This document shows positions 11,280-20,050 of a stretch of DNA of 64,000 nucleotides, piece after piece. Both the position numbers and the translations under genes were made by a program. The DNA is taken from contig NC_082684.1 of the NCBI RefSeq assembly GCF_949987515.2, forward strand, positions 18,281,701-18,345,700, in the 5' to 3' direction. The first letter of the stretch is position 1. The number at the start of each line of letters is the position of its first letter. The notes below the pieces were generated by a model. That model saw nothing but the letters and a program-made list of their open reading frames with translations, searched no databases and was not told the origin of the DNA. This DNA is from Delphinus delphis (Eukaryota; Chordata; Mammalia; Artiodactyla; Delphinidae).

Positions 11280-12206
11280 TTTTATTTTATTTATTTATTT
11301 ATTTATTTTAACTTCTACTGGTCTTTATTAAAAGGAAAACTATTATATGAAAACAAAGACCCAATGTAGTCTCAGGCTAAGTCTCATTGATAGAACCCCT
11401 CAAGCAACAGCCCAGGCACCTAATCTTGGCACTACAATGTTGTCCTTGACTCTGCCCTCTCTCTCTTCATCTCAGACTCTGGGGGTTCGCTTCCTACCAG
11501 GATATTCCTCTCCAGCCAGGCAAGATATCTCAGCCCCCCCCAGGACCTCGCCCTTCCTGCCAGGATGGTGGCCACCGGGTCATCCCCCTATCCCCGCCCC
11601 CTACACACCCAGTCAAGGTGACTGCTACACACGCGGGGCTGCTGCCCTCTCAAACCCAAGTGTCTTCATTGCCTTGTCAGCACCCTGGGTACACTTTAAA
11701 CGTCTTTAAAGTCTCCCAGCCCATTAACAATAGGGTCACTACAACAATAAGGCGGACGCAACCTCCTCTGAGCTCAGTGTGGTGGCGTCCAAAGCTCCTA
11801 AAGTCCGAGACTTAGGCTCTCCCACCCCACGTCACTCCCCGGGGCATAAGAACTACTACTCAGGCCTCAGCTCGAAAGTTTCCTCTCTAAGAACCCTGCC
11901 CGGCACTCGACAGGCCTAGCCGGGCGCCCTCTCCTGGGGGCCCCGTGCCCCCTCAGTCTGGGCAGAGATGACACCCAGGGTCGGCGAGTGTTCCCGCCCG
12001 ACCTCCTCCAGGGCCAGGGGCTCCTCGGGTGCACGAGCGAAGCCTAAGTGTGCAGCTATGGCGTCCACGTGCTGGGCCTGCACGTGATTGGGCGCCTGCT
12101 CCTCGGACTGGAAGACTTTACCTCCACGAAGACAGGAGTCCCCCGGAGGTCCACCGGCCTCTTTCCCGGCGCTTCCCCACGCGCCCCGCCCCTGCCTCCC
12201 ACCAGC
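11280..12206 (-). pseudogene. Processed retrocopy of an unidentified GC-rich transcript
   Basis: All hallmarks of an L1-mobilised mRNA copy are visible. A 12-bp direct repeat AGTGCAATTTTA flanks it (11268-11279, 12207-12218). An antisense A-rich tail ((TTTA)n/(TTTTA)n) occupies 11280-11310. On the minus strand a TTTAATAAAG polyadenylation signal lies about 20 nt before the tail. The insert is intronless and far more GC-rich than its surroundings, especially 11500-12206. From its 5' end the minus strand is open for 96 codons without a methionine, ending at TAG 11918-11916, and containing KVFQSEEQAPNHVQAQHVDA. I read this as the end of a truncated coding region followed by ~600 nt of 3'UTR, but the open part could instead be untranslated. 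Parent gene not recognised. It interrupts an L2, so it is younger than that element. Confidence 0.88.
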
Positions 12207-12310
12207 AGTGCAATTTTAAATAAGGCATTTGAGCTGAGACTTGCAGGAGGGAAGGAGCTGGGCACGTGGATACCTGGAGGAAGAGATTCAGGGCAGCTCT
12301 GCTGATGCAC
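12207..12310 (-). mobile_element. L2 fragment, right part
   Basis: GGCATTTGAGCTGAGACTTGCAGGAGG and GGATACCTGGAGGAAGAGATTCAGGG correspond to the antisense L2 words TGACATTTGAGC..GAGACCTGAA and GAAGAGCATTCCAGG. Together with 11195-11279 this is one L2 split by the retrocopy. Confidence 0.55.
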
Positions 12311-13653
12311 ACATGGCCATACTCCAAAGACACACATCCACACACATTCCATCCCATACTCAACAGATCCCCAACCCGCCCGCCCCCCGCCCCCCGAGTA
12401 GTGATCGTGGCCCCCATTGCTCCTCTCCCTCAGCTGAGGACAAACTTGGCATACACATAGAACCTGAACAAAACCCTTGCAGCCATGTATAGTCACTCCA
12501 CCACGACCTGCATTTCCAATCTCCTGCAAAAAGTGTCACTTCCTTGTACAGACGTGTACTCTCCTCTTGACATACATACGGTGTGTTTGTGGAATTTTTT
12601 CTCCTATTATTCCTTGGCTGTCTCCTCCAGTCAGATGGTTTGTTTCCTCTGTCTTCTCCTTTCCAAAGATACCTCCTCTGGGCTTATTCTAAGTTAGAAA
12701 TCAATATCATCCCATTTGTCAGGCTTATTAGTATTAGGAGACCGCTTCCAATCAAGATAAACTTTTATTGTAAAATGCTTTCTTATCTGAAGAAAAGCCC
12801 TGGGGATCCAAAGGAAGGAGCCATGCTGATGGGAAACAGAGGGGCTGGTGTTTGGGGCAGGGCATCCAGCCTGCTGTGTCTCCTGCCACCAGCCCATGCT
12901 TCATGTTCTCAACCACAGAAAGAGGCTCACGTTGGTCACATGACACAGAACCTGGTCTTTTTCATGTGGCTGCTGAATTACCCAGGTCTACCAACTGCAA
13001 TTTGAATTTTCTAGAGAAGCTGTATTGAAGACCTTAAATCTAGTGTTGGTTCATTAAAATATTCAGAAGACCACAGTTGGAGTGGACTGAAAACCTCATT
13101 ATGGTTGAAAATCTAAATTTTAGCTTAGATAAATTATTTTAGGTAAAAAAAAAAATTGTGGTCATTGACATACTGATAAAAGTTTCATTACTAGTTTGCT
13201 TAATGTTATTTAAATAATCATATTTAAGTAGTATATACTTAATATTAAATATTATATTTAGACGAGTTTGAAAACAAATTATTAACAGATACTTGTGACT
13301 GGAATGTTCTAAATAAGCAGGCAAATGATCGAATTCACAGTATATAAGGCAAATAGAATTTTTTAAATCTTATTTTTAAAAATCAGGTGTTGAGACTTTT
13401 TAATGCTCAGAACCAGGCATAAAATAATTTCAATTCAAGAAAAACAAAAACAAGAAACACAGGTAACTAAGAGCCCTGTAAACAATGCTAAACAACCAAA
13501 AGAAACAGTTAAGGGTCGGCAATGACATAAAGAGTTCACAGTCTATAAAACATTATTAACTGGTTCCCAGGTAGAGTATAAAGACCCAACAATATCCCTC
13601 GGTTTCAATCCCCAGGAAGTATATGACATATCGAAAATCCTACTGGCACCTAC
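12311..13653. other. Unannotated sequence
   Basis: No gene identified. The 140-codon frame at 12583-13005 and several overlapping frames at 12041-12700 have no recognisable domain, and stops fall quickly in any frame that would be expected for a conserved exon. Contains a C-rich patch at 12376-12395. Confidence 0.4.
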
Positions 13654-13812
13654 TGATTTTGACTGAACATATTGAACATATGATTTTGACTGAACATATT
13701 GAACATATACATTCAATATGTTTTGACTGAACATATTGAACATATACATTTGACTGAACATTGAACATATTTTTAATCTTATCAAATTGAACATATTTTT
13801 AATCTTATCAAA
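13654..13812. repeat. Complex AT-rich tandem repeat
   Basis: Two exact 27-bp units starting TGATTTTGACTGAAC (13654-13680, 13681-13707) are followed by degenerate copies of TTTTGACTGAACATATTGAAC, then by two exact 26-bp units starting TTGAACATATTTTTAATC (13761-13786, 13787-13812). The shared core is TGAACATA. ATTCAATATGTT at 13711-13722 is an inverted version of AACATATTGAA, so the array can fold back. Confidence 0.95.
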
Positions 13813-14339
13813 GTACAGATTTCACAATTGTACTTAAAAACAAATTATATGAAAGGTATGACAAGACTTAAATTAACCTACTGGCTCTGTAGCCAGCAGA
13901 CGAGGTACAGAAAAAAAGCTTGAATATTACAAGGAAGAAACAGCCACGAGCTTCAGGTAATGTCAAAAGCAGCACAGAATAGGGGCACACAGACATCACA
14001 GAAAAATCTAGAAATTTTAGGAAAAGTCTAATAACTCATTGATTAAGCATTTGAAAGCCGCACTCAAAGAAATGAAAAGTTAATCTACAGATAGTATATA
14101 GACATCTGGTCAAGTACTCTTTTTCTCCTTTCTTCTGAAGAAACATTTCTTCTAAATGTTCTTAAAGGAACACGGTATATAACCCAGTGGCAATTCTGTA
14201 GCATAAGATGAAAAGAAAATGTTACCCATATCCAGATGTGTATTGAGATTTAGTGTGGAGTAGATGAAGATGTATTTTGTGTATTTTCAGCCCACTGATT
14301 TGAAAATATTAGGTAAAACATTTATGTAATTTGAAAAGA

Positions 14340-14435
14340 CTATGGAATGACTACAATGAAAGCCTTGTGCTCCCGGGACAGCTGATGCAGCATGTTCTGC
14401 ACGCCTGGATCCTCCACAGCACTCTGCACAGCATC
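14340..14435 (-). CDS. Exon-like segment, unidentified (possible terminal exon or pseudo-exon)
   Basis: On the minus strand a pyrimidine-containing tract ending TTTGTCCAG at 14436 forms a plausible splice acceptor. It is followed by 31 open codons starting DAVQSAVEDPGVQNMLHQLS and a TAG stop at 14342-14340. The segment is GC-richer than its AT-rich surroundings, and its residue pattern (amphipathic, Glu/Gln/Arg/Leu with DPGVQNM) looks protein-like. The last seven residues are hydrophobic, so the real exon may end earlier or this may be read-through. No family was recognised, no partner exon is visible in the window, and a pseudogene fragment is equally possible. Confidence 0.3.
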   Translation of the reverse strand, partial: DAVQSAVEDPGVQNMLHQLSREHKAFIVVIP

Positions 14436-14439
14436 CTGG

Positions 14440-15839
14440 ACAAACAGGTGCAGAATGAACGTGGTTACAATTTTTGATTGAGCAAGGAATGCCAATACTT
14501 CTTTGTACATACCAGATTCCATTTATTTTCAGAGCTGATGCACTTTTATCACCAAGGGAAAAGGATGTAGAGATGCTACCTCTGTCCTTCTCTAGAGTTC
14601 TCTCCTTCCTTTTCTATTTTGTCTTCCATCATCACAGAATATATTGATTAACACTAAGAAATAAAGTTGTCTTTAGCTTATCACTTTTTGTTGTTGCTGT
14701 TAAAAAAATAGTCATATAAAAGATTTTTGTTTTCTTCATGTCACATGTTTTTAACGACCCATCTCAGACAGGGTGAAATCAACTACTACGTAGAGAAATA
14801 TTTAATTTGACACTTTAAAAATCAATTTGCAATTTACTTCGTTATTTCAATTTACTGGAGTGAGTCATTCATTTCTTGACTGTTACATGTGTTTAAAACA
14901 CTAAGATAAATGCATATTAAATTTATATAGCATTCTATGTAAGTCTAATGTCCCTTTATTTTCCACATCCATAAGAGTCAGGGCTTAGCTCACAAAATAT
15001 TTATTAAGCAATAAAAATGCTATATATTCAGCAAACAAAACTCCACCTCATTTATAAATTAGGTACCCTTGTACACCTGTCACTCAATAAATCAAAAGCA
15101 ATTAAAAAGAATTGCATTTAGTTGCCTGCTAACCTAGATTTACACAGATTTGTTTTATTCTCAGCTAACTATTTTATGTGCTAACTGGCAAAAATAATTT
15201 GATGGCTATTTTGGAGGCCTGAGGTGATAGGATTCCTAATCACCTAAGCATTCACCTAGGTTACCTTTTAGGAGCAATTGGAACCTGCCCCATGCATTCC
15301 CCAAGTAAGGGGCAGGGCTGTGGTCTGTCCCCTGCCTGTGCATCTTTAGATGCTCAGAGTCCAAGAACTTTGCCACTGCAGACTTTCTAACCTAGAGAAT
15401 AAATTCCCACAGCACAATGCACTTCAAATGCACCGACACTGGAAGAGGGCAAGATGTATCCTCAGTTTCTGTGAAATGAACAGACGACAACATCACGACA
15501 CCACCCATATGTGCTTTTACTACCTTTTTTTCAAAATGGTTTTGTATTAAACCAAATCCTCAGCTACTAGAAGGCCTGGGAAAACTAAAACTAACGATGG
15601 CTTGCAAAAGGTATATGTGGCTTTCTTCTGATAGTATTTTATGCATTAATGGCTGACCAATGGACTATTTCATCTTGAAAGTTATCACCGTGAATGATAC
15701 TTCTATTTTTCAAATATTATACTTTTCAATGAACTGGATGTCTTAGAATTCCTTTCAAAGTGTTTTGCAGTTAACACACCACTCTCCAAAGTGAAAGGTA
15801 AGAGGACTTGTGATAGAAGGATGGTTCTCATTTTTTCAA
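14440..15839. other. Unannotated sequence
   Basis: AT-rich stretch with no recognised repeat or coding signal; if the exon-like segment upstream on the minus strand is real, this would be its intron. Confidence 0.4.
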
Positions 15840-15935
15840 AAAGAAAAAGCAGGAAACACAAATGATTCAGTGACTTGCTCAAGGCCACTCAGCCATTCAG
15901 AGGAAACAGTGACAGAAGTCTGACTCAGTGAACAC
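15840..15935 (-). mobile_element. Short MIR fragment (antisense), tentative
   Basis: CAGTGACTTGCTCAAGGCCACTCAGCC matches the antisense MIR word CTTGCCCAAGGTCACACAGC; flanks are too diverged to extend. Confidence 0.4.
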
Positions 15936-16194
15936 ATGACGACTGTATCTCAAACACACATTCAGCAAGCAAGTGAAGAGGGATGAGCAATTAAACAGCT
16001 GCTGTGTGGTTCTTCACGCACGCTGCTGTGCGTATGATATTGCTTTCAAAAGGCGCAGACCCCACACCATTTTTAACTGACTACACCCACAAAGAGAATA
16101 GAAAGGTGTTTGTCAATGCACTTAGCCCATCATCAAGATGAACAAGCAGACATTAATGATCACTTACTAAGGGCTAAATCTCTATGTTCAGGAG

Positions 16195-16230
16195 AAAGAA
16201 AGAGAGAGGGAAAGAGAAAGAGACAAGAAA
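16195..16230. repeat. GA-rich simple repeat
   Basis: Imperfect (GAAA)/(GA) tract of about 36 bp. Confidence 0.8.
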
Positions 16231-16341
16231 AGTTGATAGCTGTAGCTATGTGCTATATGAACAGGGAGTAGAATTACAGTAACAAGAGTAAAGAGGAAGG
16301 GAATTAGTCTAAGACATCCCCAAGCTCTGCTACATATAGTA

Positions 16342-16565
16342 CAGCGGTTCTCAGTGGGGCAACTTTACACCTCTCCCCAGGGGACATTTGGCAATACTGG
16401 AGACTTTTTATTAGTCATGGCTGGGGGTGCTACTGGCATTTAGTGGGAAGAGACCGTGGATGAGACCATGGATGTTGCCCAGTGTTCTATAAGGCAGAAT
16501 GCAACTCCCACAACAAAGAGCTATTCAGTTCAAACTGTTGATAGTGTTGTAGTGGAGAAACCCTG
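16342..16565 (+). mobile_element. MER20-type hAT DNA transposon, near full length
   Basis: Begins CAGCGGTTCTCAGTGGGGC and ends GTGGAGAAACCCTG, i.e. the expected short inverted termini. Inside are CCCAGGGGACATTTGGCAAT, GGGGGTGCTACTGGCATTTAGTGGG and CCACAACAAAGA, all characteristic of MER20. Length (~224 bp) matches a complete non-autonomous copy. The 8-bp flanks (16334-16341 and 16566-16573) match at only 5 positions, consistent with age. MER20 copies have been reported as enhancers in endometrial cells; nothing here shows activity for this copy. Confidence 0.85.
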
Positions 16566-16609
16566 AATTAGTGATACGACATTGAAGTTATTGAACTTCT
16601 GGAAATGCA

Positions 16610-16790
16610 AGCCTCCTTAATTGTATAATACTATTAATAATACAGCAGTCCCTACCTTGAAGGATGGGTGAGGTACTGCAAGAGATAATTCAAGCAAAGT
16701 AATTCATCCTGTTACTGGAATGCTTATAAAACTGGAAGTACTTTTATTACTATTATTTTTACTTTTATTATTTTTATTCATAATAAAGCC
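16610..16790 (+). mobile_element. Possible MIR 3' fragment (sense)
   Basis: AATACAGCAGTCCCTACCTTGAAGG, GAGATAATTCAAGC and a terminal TTATTACTATTATTTTTA block follow the sense MIR 3' order, but weakly. Confidence 0.35.
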
Positions 16791-17092
16791 CATGCATTTC
16801 ATTGAACAGCACATGAAGAAAGGAAAATACATAAGAGGGTATCAGAATAAAGACACATTTTAAGCTTATGATAGTATTAAAAATAAAATTCAGAATCAAA
16901 CAGTCACATTTTGTTCAGCCTAGAATATTTTAATCTAATTAATTTAATTAATTTTAATCTAATCAATCTAAATTAATCTAAGGGCCATCCCCACCAATAA
17001 AAAGGAAAGTTAAAATAAAAGCAATCCTCCAGAACATTCCTCATCATTTAACCTGTGAGAGCTCCACAGATTTCCCTAAAAGGATGATTAAG
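16791..17092. other. Unannotated AT-rich sequence
   Basis: Contains an AATTAATTTAATTAATTTTAATC low-complexity patch at 16930-16975; no other feature recognised. Confidence 0.5.
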
Positions 17093-17105
17093 ACAATACA
17101 GCCTT

Positions 17106-19055
17106 GGATGGGCAGGGAAGATGGCAGAAGAGTAAGGCACGGAGATCACCTTCCTCCCCACAGGTACACCAGAAATACATCTACACGTGGAACAACTCCT
17201 ACAGAACACCTACTGAATGCTGGCAGAAGACCTCAGACCTCCCAAAAGGCAAGAAAGTTCCCACGTACCTGGGAAGGGCAAAAGAAAAAAGAATAAACAG
17301 AGACAAAAGAATTGGGACTGTACCTGCAACAGTAGGAGGGAGCTGTGAAGGAGGAAAGGTTTCCACACACTAGGAAGCACCTTTGTGGGCGGAGACTGCG
17401 GGTGGTGGAGGGGGGCAGCTTCGGAGCCGTGGAGGAGAGCATAGCAACAGGGGTGCGGAGGGCAAAGCGGGGAGATTTCCACACAGAAGATCGGTGCCGA
17501 CCAGCACTCACCAGCCCGAGAGGCTTGACTGCTCACCCGCCGGGGCGGGCGGGGCTGGGAGCTGAGGCTCGGGCTTCGGTCAGAGCGCAGGGAGATTGGC
17601 GGCGTGAACACAGCCTGCAGGGGGTTAGTGCACCACGGCTAGCCAGGAGGGAGTCCAGGAAAAGGTCTGGAGCTGCCGAAGAGGCAAGAGACTTTTTCTT
17701 CCCTCTTTGTTTCCTGGTGCACGAGGAGAGGGGATTAAGAGCGCCGCTTAAAGGAGCTCCAGAGGCAGGCGCAAGCCGCGGCTATCATCGCGAACCCCAG
17801 AGATGGGCAGGAGATGCTAAGGCTGCTGCTGCCACCACCAAGAAACCTGTGTGCAAGCACAGGTCACTATCCACACCTCCCTTCCGGGGAGCCTGTGCAG
17901 CCCGCCACTGCCAGGGTCCCGGGATCCAGGGACAACTCCCCCGGGAGAATGCACGGCACGGCACGCCTCAGGCTGGTGCAACGTCCCGCCGGCCTCTGTC
18001 GCCGTAGGCTCGCCCCGCATCCATACCCCTCCCTCCCCCCGGCCTGAGTGAGTCAGAGCCCCTGAATCAGCTGCTCCTTTAACCCCGTCCTGTCTGAGCG
18101 AAGAACAGACGCCCTCCAGCGACCTACACGCAGAGGCGGGGCCAAATCCAAAGCTGAGCCCCAGGAGCTGTGAGAACAAAGAAGAGAAAGGGAAATCTCT
18201 CCCAGCAGCCTAAGGAGCAGCGGATTAAAACTCCACAATCAACTTGATGTACCCTGCATCTGTGGAATACATGAATAGACAACGAATCACCCCAAATTGA
18301 GGAGGTGGACTTTGAGAGCAAGATTTATGATTTTTTCCCCTTCATGTGAGTGTGTATGTTTCTCTGTAAGATTTTGTCTGTATAACTTCGCTTCCACCAT
18401 TTGTCCTAGAGCTCTATCCATCCGTTTTTTGTTTGTTTCTTTCTTTTTAAAAAAAATGTTTTCTTAATAATTATTTTTTATTTTAATAACTTTATTTTAA
18501 CTTACTTTATTTTATTTTATCTTCTTTCTTTCTTCCTTCCTTTCCTTCCTTCCTTTCTCTCTTTCTTTCTTTCTTTCTTTCTTTTTCTCCCTTTTATTCT
18601 GAGCCATGTGGATGAAAGGCTTTTGGTGCTGCAGCCAGGAGTCAGTGCTGTGCTTCTGAGGTGTGAGAGCCAACTTCAAGACACTGGTCCACAAGAGACC
18701 TCCCAGCTCCACATAATATCAAACGGTGAAAATCTCCCTGAGATCTCCATCTCAACAACAGCACCCAGCTTCACTCAACAACCATCAAGCTACAGTGCTG
18801 GACACCCTATGCTAAACAACTAGCAAAACAGGAACACAACACCACCCATTGACAGAGAGGCTGCCTAAAATTGTAATAAGGCCACAGACACCCCAAAACA
18901 CACCACCAGATGTGGACCTGCCCACCAGAAAGACAAGATCCAGCCTCATCCACCAGAACACAGGCACTAGTCCCCTCCACTAGGATGTCTACACAACCCA
19001 CTGAACCAACCGTAGACACTGGGGACAGACACCAAAAACAACAGAAACTACAAAC
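17106..19055 (+). promoter_or_regulatory. L1 5'UTR with internal promoter region
   Basis: Nearly 2 kb upstream of ORF1. Its first kilobase (about 17380-18160) is GC- and CpG-rich, forming the only CpG-island-like block of this size in the window besides the retrocopy. By analogy with other L1s this holds the internal Pol II promoter. Many overlapping open frames occur on both strands (for example 220 codons at 17345-18007) because the block is GC-rich; none looks like a known protein. Confidence 0.85.
18505..18598. repeat. CT-rich microsatellite inside the L1 5'UTR
   Basis: Imperfect (TTTC)n/(TTCC)n tract preceded by TTTTA repeats. Such tracts are common in this part of the cetacean-type L1 5'UTR. 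Confidence 0.9.
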
Positions 19056-19992
19056 ATGCAGCCTGCAAAAAGAGACCCCAAACACAGTAAGATAAGCAAA
19101 ATGAGAAGACATAAAAACACACAGCAGATGAAGGAGCAAGATAAAAACCCACCAGACCTAACAAATGAAGAGGAAATAGGCAGTCTACCTGAAAAAGAAT
19201 TCAGAATAATGATAGTAAACATGATCCAAAATCTTGGAAATACAATAGAGAAAATACAAGAAACATTTAACAAGGACCTAGAAGAACTAAAGATGAAACA
19301 AACAATGATGAAGAAGACAATAAATGAAATTAAAAATACTCTAGATGGGATCAATAGCAGAATAACTAGGCAGAAGAATGGATAAGTGACCTGGAAGATA
19401 AAATAGTGGAAATAACTACTGCAGAGCAGAATAAAGAAAAAAGAATGAAAAGAACTGAGGACAGTCTCAGAGACCTCTGGGACAACATTAAACACACCAA
19501 TATTCGAATTATAAGGGTTCCAGAAGAAGAAGAGAAAAAGAAAGGGACTGAGAAAATATTTGAAGAGATTATAGTTGAAAACTTCCCTAATATGGGAAAG
19601 AAAATAGTTAATCAAGTCCAGGAGCCCAGAGAGTCCCATACAAGATAAATCCATGGAGAAATATGCCAAGACACATATTAATCAAACTGTCAAAAATTAA
19701 TTACAAGGAAAACATATTAAAAGCAGCAAGGGAAAAACAACAAATAACACACAAGGGAATCCCCATAAGGTTAACAGCTGATCTTTCAGCAGAAACTCTG
19801 CAAGCCAGAAGGGAGTGGCAGGACATATTTAAAGTGATGAAGGAGAAAAACCTACAACTAAGATTACTCTACCCAGCAAGGATCTCATTCAGATTTGATG
19901 GAGAAATTAAAACCTTTACAGACAAGCAAAAGCTGAGAGAGTTCAGCACCACCAAACCAGCTTTACAACAAATGGTAAAGGAACTTCTCTAG
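19056..19992 (+). pseudogene. L1 ORF1 (RNA-binding chaperone), broken by two frameshifts
   Basis: ORF1p coats L1 RNA as a coiled-coil trimer. The frame opens with ATG at 19056. The N-terminal part has the basic head and a coiled-coil-rich section (EEIGSLPEKEFRIMIVNMIQ, then Leu/Lys/Glu heptads). It breaks with a frameshift near 19367 (stop TAA 19383-19385) and continues in a second frame at 19389-19648, which holds the RRM-type segment RDLWDNIKHTNIRIIRVPEE. A second frameshift near 19624 leads into the C-terminal domain at 19663-19992, with MPRHILIKLSKINYKENILK and LTADLSAETLQARREWQDIF. Total span of 937 bp (~312 codons) is close to the usual length. Both shifts look like single-base deletions (inference from family comparison). 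Confidence 0.95.
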
Positions 19993-20050
19993 GCAAGAAA
20001 CACAAGAGAAGGAAAAGACCTACAATAACAAACCCAAAACAATGAAGAAA

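Noticed and set aside
12056..12529. 157-codon minus-strand frame
   Set aside because: Crosses the retrocopy's insertion junction at 12206, so cannot be an ancestral coding frame.
12583..13005. 140-codon frame
   Set aside because: No domain or motif; overlapped by frames of similar length on the same and opposite strands, suggesting chance.
17345..18007. 220-codon open frame (and overlapping 133- and 120-codon frames on the other strand)
   Set aside because: Lies inside the GC-rich L1 5'UTR, where stop codons are scarce by composition; no domain recognised.
18989..19669. 226-codon minus-strand frame, hydrophobic and Phe/Leu/Ser-rich, looking like a membrane protein
   Set aside because: It is the antisense shadow of L1 ORF1; Lys/Glu-rich coding DNA read backwards yields Phe/Leu/Ser.
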